DNA from: Glandiceps talaboti
Lineage: Eukaryota; Hemichordata; Enteropneusta; Spengelidae
Assembly (NCBI RefSeq): GCF_964340395.1
Contig: NC_135549.1
Span: forward strand, 9,564,342-9,628,341
Length of the DNA stretch: 64,000 nucleotides
Reading direction: 5' to 3'
Shown: piece by piece, positions 35,751 to 51,000 of the stretch
Position numbering within the stretch: position 1 is the first letter of the stretch
Layout of the letters: every line of letters begins with the position of its first letter
Notes under the pieces: model-generated
Seen by the model: only the letters and a program-made list of their open reading frames with translations
Database searches by the model: none
Told to the model about the DNA's origin: nothing
Position numbers and translations under genes: made by a program

Positions 35751-38700
35751 CAGTATTGAGAGCTGATCATTAGCATAATGAAGAAATGATGGTGGGGGTG
35801 GGGGGAGTTTATCAATCAACGGAGAGGATGACTTCCATAAAGTGCAAATTACCCTTGCTCTAAATCTCGATATTCATTAAGGAAAACAAGTTTACAGAGG
35901 TTATAAACTAACAGTATTGACATGAGACGTAAATGGATACACTTGACAATGACATATGACGTCAATGTCATGCACTTTTAGAGTTTTTACAGATCAATCA
36001 ATCAACACAACTGGGTCATTAGAACTCTGGTTCATGGTCTCTTATTTATAATGAGAGACTACATTTTTGTTTTCTTGGGTCAAATCCAATGGAAAGTGGT
36101 TTAGTGCTGGCATCAATGAAATGTTGTGGTTGGAGAAACACTCTCCAAGTTAGTGAAACCATAGCATAGGATATCCTTCTGGTTGAAAAGTTTGTTGCAC
36201 CCACATACACTCTTTGACTTTTATACCATAAGACACAATGACAAGTAAAGGGTGTAGCTATTTTGAAATCTTTCCAAGGCTGGGAGTGCATTGGCACTGT
36301 TTGTAAAAAGGACTGTGTTCTCATTGTATGCACGTTGACATGGCATATTTGGCAGGTGTAAACTTTCTTTAAATCCCTGGCATCCTTTTACTGTCCTCAG
36401 CTACGTATGTAGGATCTGTACATGTTTCTATGTGTCAACTCACTCCTATAGAAACATCCTTCTCTTTAAGTCCTTCCAGTGACATTTCAATTGATACACG
36501 TTTCCATGATTATTTTCCAACAAAGCTCTAGTCTCTTCAGTTGATGTTTTAGTGAATGATTCCAACCATGACGTGCAAATGTCAAAATGTCAGACACCTG
36601 TGGCATATTCACCTTCTTTTAAAAAAACAGACTTGTTTTTGTACTCAATTATTTCACAGCTTATCCACTGTACTGCACCCAATGTAAAGAACTGGGTGAC
36701 TTGTAATTCTATGAGTCATGATGACCCATTGCACTGATCAAATCAATAGACACTGTGCCTCACATCAATACACATGAGTACATCAAAACACTCTCTATCA
36801 TTTCCCCCTACATTGGACACCATCACATAACACGTACTTCATGAATGAGCTGCCAACTCACTGAAATCTGCAATGTTTTTTCTCAAACTTTCTGATTCTT
36901 AGTAATGCCGATAGGAAGGATACATCAACACTGTGAGACAATGTTTCTACTGATTTAAGTAAATGTATATAAGATGACAAAGTAAAATACAGGGATTTCT
37001 GGTAGATTTTATCTACTTGTCTTTGACTTGGAGTGAAAAGGCTCCTTATGTTACTCACATTTTCCTTGGCCGAGTGAAGAAAAATATTGGGGATTAATAT
37101 CTAATTGTTTACTTGTTAAATGATGGATAATGTCAGTATGATGTTTGATGAAATTAGATACATATTATGAGTGTGGACATGGCTAATAGATACTTGTTCA
37201 ATGGAACACTGCCACTATCTTATGCTTGTGTTTGACTCGGTGTCATTGTAATGTCTGCTACTGTATTGGCATTTGTCCCATAAACCAACTGAATTGTGTC
37301 AAAATACACTCTAGTCCAAACATGGGCTTGGTAAGCAGACACACTTAGAATTACAAGAGGAAATCCCCACAAAATAAGGCATGTTAATTTCATTGACAAA
37401 TCAAGTAGCTATATATATCTGTACACACTTGCATATTCTGTTCATTAACTGTTTTCGCTGTCTTTGATAGCTAGAAGCTTTTATTCATCCAAGTACCGTT
37501 ATACTAATCTTGACTGAAATAGTCAATGCATTTGATACAATAAAAGCAAACAAATTGTAACACGTCTGAAAAGTCCCATAGAAGAAGTGCATAATCGTAC
37601 CAAGAATAGCATTAGACAATTCATGGACAATACATGTAGTTTGTGTGGTTTAAAACTGTCTCTGATGAGATGCTTGGTTTCATTGAAGCAATTCAACACG
37701 CCAGAGTGATCGAATACGGTGTTCTAACACATCTCAGACCAATATTGTTTTCAGAATGATATGCATTGACAGGTGTCTTTCACTTTGTCAAACCATACCC
37801 CTAGGCTTGTACAAAGCGCTGCTGCTACTAATGGAGCTGTACACATGCTACGTATTCCATTCCCCTTATTATGAATGACATCTGGATTTAATTAATCTGA
37901 CAAGCCTCTGGCCCATCGACTACTTAATTCACAAACACAGCTTAATTTCTCACAAGAAACCAAGTTTCTTGTCACATGTCAGTTTTTGCAAATCATAATA
38001 TTTGTATCCTTTTACTAATATTTGTTGTTTCTATTGGTGTGTGTGTTTGTTAATTGGTCTGCTGCAGGAGATAATCCCAAATCGGTGAAAAAGAAAGTGT
38101 CTAAGTTTTAGGGGTATTTCACTTGATGTAAAAAGAGTGGAATTCCAAGCAATTGTTATCCGTCCTCGGAGTTGACACCTTCAGAGATATCAAAATGCCA
38201 ATCACAACTACTGCCTTTCTAGGCGTCTCAGTTTGAGTCAAGGTAACAAATGCCAGCCAAAGGCAATGATCACTCTAATACGTGTATTGATAGTATGGTG
38301 ATTTCCACATGTAATCCCTAAGGCAAGTCAGATTCAAGCATTTAGTCTGTCTTTTTTTAACTTTATCACTAGCTACTATGTGTTATGCAAATTATGTTGA
38401 ATGTGTTTCTCAGAAATCAAATTTCTTTTGGAGGTGAGAAATACTACCAAAAATTAGCCTTCACTTATTGACTTTTTAAATTGTGTTTTCTGTTACTTAT
38501 CCATATCCAAATGTTTTTATTTGGTCCTTAGTTGAGAAGAAAAATGTTTTTTTCATGTTAGAGTAAAACTACTTTGCTCTAAGAGGAGGTCTGAAATAAT
38601 TAAATTTTTGAGGTGTTGAAAAGGGTAAGAGACACTAAGCTGCAAGAAGAATGTTAGGAATGAGTTGAATTATCCGTCTCTGTGTCTGTCTGGGTGATTT

Positions 38701-40734
38701 ACCTGTAGGCAATTATGATGTCTACCATTACTCACAATTCTTGTCTCCCCTTTGTGTCTACAGGTCTTATCCCTATTTGGTATACTCTTAATTACCCTAG
38801 GATTAATTGATTTCTAAAGATTAAAAACAACAACAATAAGATGAGAAAGTCTTCCATAGGTCAATTCATACCCTAATCAATTAGTTATCTTAAATACTAT
38901 ATTTGTCTCTACATGTATCTAGTTTGTAATTGCACTGAACACCTGTCCTATTATGCCGAATGTAACGTTTTATACTGTGAGATCACAATGAGAGTCACGC
39001 TTACAGGGTTCTTTTCAAACTAAGGTAATAAACATGAAATCGAAGTTTAAGTAATCGAAACTCTGCTTCTCATCTTGTAAATGCATGACTCATGTGTAAT
39101 CGATATGTTTCATTTAAATAATATGCAAGCCACTTCTGTTCTCATATATGAGACATATAAGATGTTTCAAACGAAATTTCAAGTTTGGCGCTAGAAACGA
39201 TAAGGCCCATTGCAGTGAAAACAGTGTGAATAAGTCTGTGTAGTACATATATATGGTATGAGGTGTGTAAAAGAGAAGAGAAACTTAGAGTACACTCAAG
39301 AAGTTAGCAAGTAGTACTCCAATTGTAATTTATGAGACCTGATCTCAACGTTAATGAGCTGGGCAGGAAAAGTTACACCCATCTGTCTCTTTGGTGAACT
39401 TTACAAGAACCCTTCTTTGTATTCACACAAAAAAATGCTACAGACATCAAGAAAGGGCATTAACAGTTACTTTAAAACTATCTATAATTTCACTTTACTT
39501 TAGTATGATTGGTATTTTTCTAATGAAAGAGAGAGTTTTTAAGTTGAGGGTGAAAATAATACAAAACTAGTAAGTCATCATGTAGTATTGGATAGGTTAA
39601 CAGAAAATTTTGGTACGTCACAAAAATGGAATTTGTTTGTGTGATGTCAGTAGTTCATCAAATTGGTTCACAATGTGACGCATTACTGGAGACTAAATCT
39701 ATACAAACTGGATCCAAATTCATAGAATCTCATTACACAATACACAAAGATTTATCAGCTTGTTGTTTGAATTACTTCATATCTACAATGAGTCTGTATT
39801 TTGTACCGAGTTCATTTCATTTCAGCTACGTACGTTGTGTTTGTTGAAGTTGATGTCCTTCACATTTAGGATAAAGTATACTGTATACGATTGAATATAT
39901 GATTATGTTGATTTGTTATGGTGGCTGCATTTAATTACTAATAAACTGGTAACTTTTCACTGACAACAGGAAATGTGTCTCTTTCCACACTTGGAAATGA
40001 TATGTGGAATGAACTTCGATGAACTACATGACAATAAAATATGTCAGTTATTTTTCAAATCATCTTGGAAGGTCACCTTTATCTGTGTTACATTCTGTGT
40101 TCACTTTCTTACGAATTCTATAGATTGTCTCTGTCTGGTGTGATAGCTTATAATGCCTACATTTAACAGTTTTAACAGACCCCAGAATCAAACTTTAGTC
40201 AGTCACAATTTTGACCATGTTACTGGTGTTAACTTTTACGGCTCAAAGGGTTACACTATAGCTGAAAAGTGTCTTCATTTTGTCATAACTTGGATTCTAT
40301 TTTCTATGATCACAGATACTGAAAGCCTTGGAGAAAGTACACTTCATAGATATCACATTTTAGTTGAAAAACAACAAAATATAGATAAATTTCTCGCAGA
40401 TCTGCAGTATTTCAGAGTAGATCTACTGTATTTCAGAGTATATACATATATCAGCTTTCTTTTCCTAGTATGAAGTATACATTTCTTCTGACTAGAACAC
40501 CTAACTACTTCTGCTAAAGGCAAGTTTTCATGTTGAACGGTAGTGAAAACAGTAGCTGTATACATAAAAATAAATCAGTTGTTTTCAAAGGAAGTATTCC
40601 CGACTTTTCTTGACCTTCCATTAAGTTTTGCCCTTATTCTATTTCACAAATTAGCCCCTTTTGCCAATTTCACTTTGTACTCCTGGTTTTGTGCCAGCAG
40701 AAAAGGTGAGGCCTCGCAAAAAATAAATGAGTTC

Positions 40735-41030
40735 TGTATTCATCACCACTCCTATGTACATGCAAGCATTTTCACAATTTATAACATGTATTCAGGCCAA
40801 TCTTATGCACTAAGAATCTGCTCTGCTTTGCTTGGGTATGCCGTGTGAAAATTTGCCAGGTTTCATTTTTCTTCCAAGACAACTTCCCGAATCACCACAT
40901 GTAAGCATTCACAGTTTACAGCTTGTACTAAGGCCAATCTCATACCTAAAGAATTTTCTTTGTTATGCCCAGCTAAAATCAGTCACTGAGAAGATCTTTT
41001 TCCTCTGCAAGAACTTCCTGAATCATAATT
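40735..41030. repeat. Degenerate two-copy tandem repeat, unit about 139 bp
   Basis: AAGCATTTTCACA near 40764 and AAGCATTCACAG near 40903 start parallel stretches containing AGGCCAATCT, ACTAAGAAT or CTAAAGAAT, GCTTTG, and CCTGAATCA or CCCGAATCA. It explains the frames at 40543-40848 and 40832-41032 (+). Confidence 0.65.
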
Positions 41031-44028
41031 AATAAGAGTCTTCGATTTAAAAGTAAATACTCCAATGTCTATGACTTCAACTCTCATCATATAAAACTTT
41101 GATTCTGACAGCTGTTAAGGATACACTAAAACCAACAAATTCATAACCTAATACGTTCTATAGGATAACACATAACATGTTAATTAAAAGAAATGTGTAC
41201 TATAAATGTTAATTCACAAGAAATCTGTACTATAAATACACAAATCAGACTTTTATTTGTGGCTATAAAGCATATTGTGAGCAAGTGCTTAATGAAATAA
41301 ATTTCACCTGTCCTTTTCTTCTCACACTGTCTGTCTCTTTGTATGTCATCACCAATGCTTTATTTGACACGATACATAAATAATTATCATCGGTCAGAGT
41401 CCTCTTCGTGGAAATCAGAAACGCGTGTCATCCTACTACGTCAATAAAGTGTTGAACAGCAAAAAAGTGCAAGTATTATACCAACAACAGGAACAACAAA
41501 TCTCTCTTGTTTACTTCACAGTTTCCTGTATGTCTTCATATAAACACACGTGAGAGTGAATCTCTTAATAATCTCATCTTTAATGTTGGTATTGGTGTCA
41601 TGAGTCACCCTCCTGTCTACTTTGGCTTACCACATTGACCAAGATACATTTTGAGTCTCTGCACACCTCTATGAGACATACATGTATTTGCTGCATATAT
41701 AGGGAAGTCTCTTCACACCCCTTCACATCCCTTAGCCACAAAGGCAAGCCTGCACAATGTCCCTAGCACACACCACCTTTCAGGCTCCTAAATACAAGGG
41801 TACCACTTCCTGAACAGACACAGGTACCAACTGCTACTCATCACTGACTGTACACATCTATTACATGAATCCCGTGATCCAGATGAACTGACCCTATGAC
41901 CTCAGACAAATCACCTGACCTTCACTCTTAGCTATCTAATCCATCACATAGAGTATTTCCATTGGATTTTTGGCAAACCCAGCATTGTGTGATAGTTTCT
42001 TTGGTTTCAATTATGTGGTTACCTCACATTGTGTTGTCTTCCTTCCACGTATATAGAGTGGGGGATCATGTCTCAAATGATTTATAAATGGGGTCAAAAT
42101 CATGTTAATCATTTCTCGCATGTTAACCTTTACTTCACATTGACAGTACGTTTTGGACAAAAGTTTTGGATGGTGCCGTAAAAAGAGGCTGTGGTTTGAG
42201 ACGATGTTACAGCTACATAATCTTGGTTCATAGCTTACAGTACAAATCATACAATGTACCAAGATAAGCCAATATCATGGATTGGATACAAAAACAGTAC
42301 TGAACCAATTTTCATACCTTAGCCTTTGTTCTAGCCTGTCTAATTGCTGGTCCTGTGGTTCTATCAACAGTCATTCACTTTTCACACTATGAAGTAAATG
42401 AGTATAAGCAGACAAGTTACCTTGGTACATGAAGCCAAAACAATTAACAAAGAGCTGATGTATAGACAACAGTCTGAACAAATGACTCCATCAAGACTGT
42501 CACCTCACATAATAAACCTTACAAGGTGACACCAGAGTAACTTTCACTTGTACAGACAATTTACATCATTATTTGGTAGTGTCATGTCAACATTGTAAAT
42601 ACACATGTGAAGCCAGCTCCACCAAACATGTCTTACTGTTTCCTGTGAAGTATTCAATACAGTCCTGTAAATTGCTGTTTTGTGCCATCAACACAAACAT
42701 GATAATAGACAAGAGGAAGCCCATTGATGTACATTTCCTCTACAGATAGTAATACACAATAAAGTACCTCCCAAAATGTCAATGACTGCAGTCTTTTCAG
42801 CAACCTCTTTTGAGTTCATTTTCTGAAAATGAGTGTGGTTATCTATCAATTATAAGGATGTCAGAGACTATTAACTTTGATATGGGTCACATCTCTCTAA
42901 CAGAAAGACATGCGGGGTTTATCATTAGGACATCATCTTTTGTGTTATTCTCATTATCTTCAGCTCTAAGGAAACACGCTTCAGTGAAACAATTTTGTGA
43001 TATTATCAAGCTATTTATTCGATCTAGAGAAATGATAACCCTTTTTACTGATCTGTAAACCCCAAAAATCAAAGTTTTTCACTGTATAAGAATGACACAT
43101 ATGCCAATACAGGTCTCCGTTTAAAAATGACTCCAGTCAGAGATAAGGTGCACATCTGTATGTTTTCTGCATGTAAAAGTCAGACACAGATGTAAGTCAT
43201 CTAATTGAAAACACTCGGATTATATTAAACACAGGATATAGTCCGGAAACTACTGGAGCTGCTTTCTTTGTGTTAAACTCACAAAGGCACTGATAAGAAC
43301 CAGTAATTTTGTTTTCTACCTCAACAAGCAGTGGAAATTATGAATGGAGAACCCCTATGGTGTTTGAATGAAATGATCCCTCTAAACAAAACAGAGCATG
43401 AAATTCAGGGATAGAAGATATATGTATGGATGATTTCCTTATGTCAGATTCTTTGTGTTTACATAGAGCATAACCACCTGTTAGTTCAGCCAAAGATTGA
43501 TATTAGAGAGTGGGTGTACTTGTATGTAAAAGATACATCAATCAGTTAACACATGGTTAAGATTCCTGTTGCTCCCAGCTTATAAAACAAACTGAGTTTC
43601 AAGTGGCCATAGGGTTATCTTTGAAGTACATATCCAACAGTGGCCTTTTCAATTGTAACTATTGTTTAAAACAAGACAGCCATAACATCTCAGTTTCCCC
43701 GATGAAATCAGTTACATTGGCACTAGGTCTTGGAATCAGTCATCTGTGGTGGTGGTAGCCAGTCAAGCATATTGGCAGCAGTTCCATGCACAGCAAGATG
43801 TGGGATAACCCAACCGAACACAAGCAAGGAAATTAGAGAAGTCAATCCGATTAATCAAAACAAACCAACAGACTGAATTAATTAATTGGAATCCACCTAC
43901 ATACACAGAAATTTGAAACTTTTCAAGTACTCAAAAGTTCCTGTGCAGCAATCTCAATCGACAAAATATGCATATGCTTTTATAATTACTGACGTTACAT
44001 AATTACTAACAACCCCTTGAATATTACT

Positions 44029-44185
44029 ACTGCTGACATCAGACCATGGACGAACGGAACCTGTTACAAACACAGGGAAAGTAAACAATTGACTTGGATT
44101 AATAACACTTGGCTCAGCAGGTTGGAACAGCAGAGACTTGTATTACTCAGCATGGTTTGACAAGAACAGTTTTGATAAGAACAGT
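44029..44185. mobile_element. Single arm of a palindromic transposon (family of 62715-63087)
   Basis: ACTGCTGACATCAGAC, GAACCTGTTACAAACA, AATAACACTTGGCTCAGCA and GATAAGAACAG occur in the same order as in the inverted arms at 62715 and 63087. No matching second arm is seen here, so this is a solo or deleted copy. Confidence 0.75.
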
Positions 44186-44377
44186 CTGATATCCTGCTGT
44201 TGTATTTGCATGTGGCTATTGCATTTGAGCCAGGTATTCATCAGACAAGCATGGCTAATTATTATTACTCCATTGTTCTCATTGTTAATTATCAGCTTTA
44301 ATACCACTGCTAGTGTGGAACTAATACCTCAACACCCAACTCTACACCCAACTGTGTTGGAATTGTGATACTTCAGG

Positions 44378-44490
44378 TATCACAACACCCCCCACTATGT
44401 GTTGCAAGTATGGTACATGGTACTATCACAACACCCCACTATGTGTTGCAACTATGATAGGACATATCACAACACCCCACTATGTGGCCA
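44378..44490. repeat. Three-copy tandem repeat, unit 41-46 bp
   Basis: TATCACAACACCCC followed by CACTATGTG begins at 44378, 44424 and 44465; the third copy is cut short. Confidence 0.85.
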
Positions 44491-45420
44491 AAAGGTAAAT
44501 CCTTTACACAGACAATTGGTGATTACATCTGACTCTGGGAGGGCCTTGTACAATAGAGAAAAATTAGAATAACACTTGATTCTTCTGTGTGAGTAATCAA
44601 CCAACGAAACGATAAAATTAGAAAGCACCCATCTGGAAATTCTCATCCACTTTAAAAACAATAACTTGGAATATATACTAGCACTTAAAAAAATGTTTGC
44701 TTCATGCCTTGTACATGAACTAAGCTACTGGTTCAGCTAGCCTATGATGTTGACAAATGACAACACTTCTTCATTTTTATCAATTGCAGCTCATTCAAGA
44801 AAATGATGACGTCAACACCACTTTGGTGTACTTCTGGTGACAATTCCAATAAACTGGTTATCTGGCTGATGGTGTTTAAAAGGTTCATGCGTCAAATCCC
44901 TGGTTGTTGTATTCGTGTTATCATATCAGTGGAGCTGTGACGATTAGATTCTTTTTGATCTCGGACTCTCTTTTTCTACATCTCTATAGGACAACGTATA
45001 TAAATGTTAATCCTAATTAAAACTGAGCCTAACTTTACAGACAGTTTTCAACAAACTAGTCTTCAGTCTGATGGCAGTGACCAGCTGTCATAGTATTGAA
45101 GTTTGAGGCAAATTTCTGTTTGTCTTGCGGGCGACTGTCCTGACTACACTTGTCAACTTTGCAGAGATTTGTCAGATTTGATTATCTAAAAGGAGATTTC
45201 ATTTATAGTACAGGTCACCTACATCACTGATTTAATAGTCGGGGATGTACTTTTACTGGGGTTGATTGATTAACATAGCTTTGTGGACTTTCCAACGTCT
45301 ATACTAGTCTCTGTAGAACCTTTTCATCGATTTGCCTGCCATGTCACAGATTTTGCTAAAAATCAAATTTTATTTCAGTCTCTTCTTATATAAGTCCTAT
45401 GTAATCCTTACAACTCTACT

Positions 45421-45470
45421 GATAAGATATACAAATGCAAGAACCTGGGACCGAATCATGGGCCTTTAAA
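45421..45470 (+). repeat. tRNA-like dispersed element, copy 2
   Basis: AAGAACCTGGGACCGAATC, then GGGCCTTTAAAGC, parallels the copy at 16936-17000. The B-box-like GACCGAATC is closer to the polymerase III consensus here. Confidence 0.5.
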
Positions 45471-46834
45471 GCAGTTGCAGCCGGACACTGTTTGTAAGAC
45501 ACTAACCGCAGACATGTTAAACAAGTGGTAGCCAGTAAACTAAATGTACTAGCAAATGCCTGTCTTGGGAGTCAGTTTAGTCTGCCGCCAGAAAGTACAA
45601 TGTTCAACTTTACAAGAAATGAGAGACGTCAGCTTAGATTAACCGACTGGTGACTGGCTGTCTCTATATGCAACTCTTAGCTGGCGTCTACCATGTACAG
45701 TTTTAAATTTCTACGTTTGATAATGACAAGAGAGTCATCTTGTTCACATTCCCAGAGAAGATGCAAGTTATAAGATATATACTAAAGGTTGTGTAGGATT
45801 AGGGGAAGAAGTAAACTGAAAAGCTACACATTATATGTGTGAATCTAAACCATATGTGATACTACAAATAGTATGTTTTTTCATGATCCCATTACCATCA
45901 CTCGAATTTATACATTCAAGACCCTGACTTTGGAATCCTACTCGTAAATTAAACTCAAATAAACCATAAATTCCATTTTGAAAGCGTTAGGTTCAAGTAT
46001 GAGATGCATTCCTTGTGACACTGAAGTGGGAAATGGTACAGACTAGTAGTCGTCGCAACTATTAACACTATGCTCTCAAAGACACATTACACATGGGTTG
46101 GAAATTTATGGATGATTACACAATGTCCCCCAACTCCACAGTTGTGTTTTCAATCATATAGAAGTAGGAGAAGTATATGATGAAATCCACTCAGATACCA
46201 ACTCACATAAAACTTAACACCTTCAGATTTGTACGTGTATACTACATGTATACGTGCAATAACACTTTTTGCTGTTGTTTCATGTGGACAGTAGAACATT
46301 TTGTAAGACTTAGTTGCCCTTCATTTTTGCCTACAGAAATTTTAACAAAAAAGCTTTAGTGAACACCCGCTTTCTCACTTCGCCAATTTACTACCCATGA
46401 AAAAAAACATTCACCTCTCAAATGCTCAATAATTCTAAAAGTTTTGAAACTGTCGACCTAAGAATTGACGGGCATCACTTGATTTTTTTCAGTTAATCAT
46501 AATTCAAATCTTCAACTTTGTAATTCCTGAAGCATCTCTGGTTCAAGTATGTGCACACATCCACTCCACAGGTGTAACAAACAACTCGGAAAGAGCTTTA
46601 CTTATCTTTCTCTCAACACATATGTACAATCTTCTGGCATTGTGACCTGAGTGTGTACAGTAACATAAGATCATCAGATACTGTCCACATTATCAGTACT
46701 TAGTGTGATGAGATCATCCCAGCTGCTTGTTGCTATGGATACAGCGATTGCATGGGTGATGTGCAATATCTTAAGCAGTTCTAAAACATTTCACACACAC
46801 ACATTAAGTGCTGTCATTACATCTACCTTACATT

Positions 46835-46995
46835 TAGTCTTGTTCCTATATGATATCGTTATGATTTACATCTCTGGTTTAGAGACCACGTTGGCATCCA
46901 CACTATCGGTACAATACGCTAGTCCCTATATGGTATGATTACAATTTACATCTCTGGTTTAGAGACCATGTTGGCATCCAGACTACCCATACATT
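46835..46995 (+). repeat. Dispersed repeat, copy 3, tandemly doubled (80-bp unit)
   Basis: CCTATATGATATCGTTATGA near 46845 and CCTATATGGTATGATTACAA near 46925 each run into TTTACATCTCTGG, then TTAGAGACCA and GTTGGCATCCA. The reverse complement of the first part matches the copies at 11012 and 14868. Confidence 0.85.
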
Positions 46996-48012
46996 AAAAA
47001 GGACGGTCTAACACTGAAAGAATACAATAAACATCTTGCATCACATTCTAAATCCAAAATTGCAAGACGAATAAAGAAGTTTTTGTTGAAGTTTCTCTAC
47101 CTTGATTTTGGCATTACTTGAAAATTTAAACATGTTTGCATGTATTTTAATTTTCTTCTTCTAATTTTTCTTCCATGGATAAAACAAATGTAAACATTGC
47201 TATTTCAGTGTTCATATGAAAGTTCATCTGTGCTGGTAAAAACTGTTAAGGTAAAACATCTGGCCTAAACAATTGGCAGAAAATAAATACCTGAAATTTC
47301 CGACTATACACGTCAGTCTTTGTCAATAGATTGACCCCTCTTTACAAGACGTGACCTTATGGACAAATGAGCCTAATAGTGGGTCAAAGATGCCTGGAAG
47401 TTTGTATCAACCTCTGTTTATGTTTAAGGATGTTTTGTACTCCAAATGTATAAATGACTTCTTTCACTCCCTGTTCAAAATTTTTGGTTCCGCTGGCAAA
47501 AATACTCACTTTGTTGGTAACAACTGAGTGTTGAAGCAATTCAATATGGGGCTTCACGGACATCTCTGCTCCTGGGATTTTTTTAGTGATCTTTGAGTCC
47601 ATGCTATCCTTTTACAGATGTAATGATAAGATACATGAAATGCATTTTAGACATTCCACTAAAAAATTTGTCCTTCTTTGTGTATTTCAAATTTATTATC
47701 TTATAACACTTAAAGCATCCGGAATGGCAAGAAATAACAAAGAGCAACAGTGTCACCTTCATATCAGCCTTGATTTCATGTAGTCACTGACCTAAAGAGA
47801 CAGGCTTGGACAGGCACTGTCAAACATTCACTTGTTCTGCTTCCTAAACATTCTGACATTGAGGTGTGCTAGCGATGACTCAGTGTATACTATATACCAT
47901 TAGTACAGTATGTACTATGTAGGTAAAGCTGCCATGAGATCTCCAGGTATTTTATGAAGTTAACCCAAAGGTCATGGTACAAGGCAAAGCTATATGCAAA
48001 TTTTACCTGACA

Positions 48013-48025
48013 CCCCCCCCCCCCC
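48013..48025 (+). repeat. Poly-C tract, 13 bases
   Basis: An isolated C homopolymer in AT-rich DNA, one of several in the window. Confidence 0.95.
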
Positions 48026-51000
48026 ATATGTTACCAGGATTCCCACACCTCAGCAAACACACATAACCTAAGAGAAGAATTCCAGTTCAAACTTACTGTT
48101 TAACAACAGATTATTGCATAACTTCAATGACTGATACACAATCTTTACACTTACTAGCCCTAACCCTCAAGAATATCCAGATGGTATATGCATAAAATAA
48201 TGTTTGATATAATCATAGCTACACTTATACGAGTTGTATTCAACCAGGGATATCAAACACTAAAGCTACTGTTTGTAACCACAGGAAGTTTTTGATATCA
48301 CTATCAATTGTTGATCCTCAAAGGAGAAAACATACACGTATGGGACTCTAGTAATCCATTACCAACATGACTGAACTTACCAAGTTTCTATACTATGACA
48401 CCCATACAATAGATCCCTTGTATGATCCACCCCTGTATCTATAAACATTTCAATGTTGTCAGCATACATCTAGCCCCCAATCGTTGTTCAGTTTATTTTT
48501 TCTCTAATGTAAACTGGAAATAAAATGCCGTCTTGCTGAAAAATAAAACTTTTTAATCATTTGATAACATTGGATCATGTTACATATAAGGTAGCCGTTC
48601 CTAATTCGGTTAATTCAATTTTCATTTGGGACATGCATTCATTCATGATATTTCTTGGGGTTTGGTAACCCTGAATACAAAAAGAGGGAAACCTGAGGTT
48701 ATACTGGCATGAATGACCTTGTCTATATACATAATGTATCATAATTCTGTTTGGAAACCTTTATAAGTTTTACCTACATACTGCTCTTCACAAAATCACT
48801 ACCATTTAATTTATAATTTCAAATAATTACCATTGTGGCCAATTTCATACAAATATGAAATATATAATTGTACATTCCTCATACTGGATTTGCTTACAAA
48901 TATAGGAGCTGTATGGTTAAAGACTGGTATAAGCATATTGGTTTTGTAGACTTGACACAGTATAGCGAATCGTGGTATACTCTATAAGTTATACATACAA
49001 GCAGATCGGCATTGATCATCATTGGATTCAAAGTTGACGGTGTCCATCCATGATCAAGAAATGAATGACCTACGTGATAATGCCACTACCCAAAATTGAC
49101 AACCAAACATTGTTCAATGAATACCAATATCCACATGGTAACCAACTTTTTAAAAAATATTTTAAAATCACTTAATGTCAGAGATTTAATATCAAAGTAC
49201 ATGTATTAAGTTGGGTGAATGACTCATTAGTCAAATTATCATGACCACAATTGAATGCACTGTGCACATTTTTGAAAGCTATTAAAACGTACCAAAGCTT
49301 TGGATACATCATGAACAAAGTACTAAATTAGGTACATGAAACACCCTAGTAACACTTTGACATGCAGAATACTAGAGCACACCTGGTCTACACTGACACC
49401 AAGTTTAGCCCTGATACTTGGCTGGTATCAGACACAACAAACTAACTGTTTTAGTGAATGGCAGTTTCAAGCCAGACAGTTTGTGGCCTACCACCAACTT
49501 TGACAATTAATTTTCTTATGTTTCATTTCAATTGTGTTTTCTTTGGAATAGAAAGCTTTTATAGATCATTGATGAATGCTAGGAATGTTACGACATAGTC
49601 ACAAGTCACTGGGGTACTTGTAGTATTGTATTAAGTGAGTGACACATTGCTTTTTTGCCTAAGTATTTCTGCCTTGATAAAGTACTAAGTAGTCAAAATA
49701 GCCACATAGGAAAACAATTATCACCAACTTGGGGATCCCAATCACAGTATGACCTCATCGTTGATAATGAAGATTTACATAATGATGTGACAAAATCTAT
49801 ACTTTAAAGATAAAAAATTCCATCTACGTCCTTCCTACACCAATTGACACTTTCTAATGGAAAAACATTACAGACCTCACAAAAAAGTTGTACAATCTAT
49901 AGGGAACCATTTAGATCCTATTAGTGAAATGTCAAAACGTCAAGATAGAAATTGGTGAGTGAAATCTTTCCATTTATGGACTAAACTATGTTTAGTTTGT
50001 TTCTTAGATGCTTAGTGACATCAGTAAAGTGACAAAGAACATATCATTCAACAAGGGCATAAACAAGGTACACAATGTAGTACATTAATGGATGATAACA
50101 GTAGCTGAGAATGACTTAGGGGTATGACCTCATGACCTCTGACCTTACTATTACCTGAGACCACCTGTGGGGAGTAAATTACAGATTGATTCACTAATGG
50201 CACTCCTCAAGGCAGGGCATCAACAGCAGCATTTGATAAGAAGGTGATGAGGAGACAACTAGGAAACTAACAGATAATTAACACCTACCAAGGAGATTAT
50301 TACCATTATAGTCCCATATTTCACAATTTGTCTTGGTATTTCAAAATAAATATTGGCACTGTCAGCTAGTGGTATATACAGTCAAGCCAAACACAGGCAG
50401 TATGATGTCAGGGCATAAGACTATAAGTTAACTTACATGGTCAATGTTTCTTGTTGAATGTTACAGGCTAACACAAAATTCCCTGTTCTATTTGGAGACA
50501 TATGTTAGATTAGAATTTCAGCAATTTACAACTGGTGCCAGGAGAGAAATAATTTATTCATATACTGTACTCCAAACAATAACTTTACATGCTTTTGACG
50601 TTCAATTTCTGACTATTTTCAGCGTAATAAAAGACAGCATCAGAGTAGTCACCAACACAATGTCTGATTTCTACTAATTTGAGACACAGAGTATACTCTT
50701 TCAGATCTTCACGTGAATTGAATGAATCTAACCAACATGAATGCAGGTATTCCTAGGACTTAGCTCATTCCAGCATTACAATGGCCCTACATTTCATGAT
50801 ATGTTATATAAGTCATTTTTTTCAGCATCAAGAATGGATGGCCCATTAAAAACAATTACACTGCAGAACACTTGTACTGGCAAGTCCCTAGGTAACCATT
50901 AAGGACATGACTCTAGTTTGAATACAGGACAATGCAGGTCCATTCCAGCCATGGTATATCTCTCACATGAATGTTACACTGTACATATAAATTTCAAAGA

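Noticed and set aside
36046-36333. 95-codon minus-strand frame as a gene or exon
   Set aside because: No recognisable domain and no paired splice sites; the length is within chance expectation for this composition and window size.
42011-42262. 83-codon minus-strand frame related to sequence near 23200
   Set aside because: The shared part is only about 40 bases around a TACGGCAC core and the two frames diverge outside it; this is better explained as a dispersed repeat fragment than as paralogous exons.
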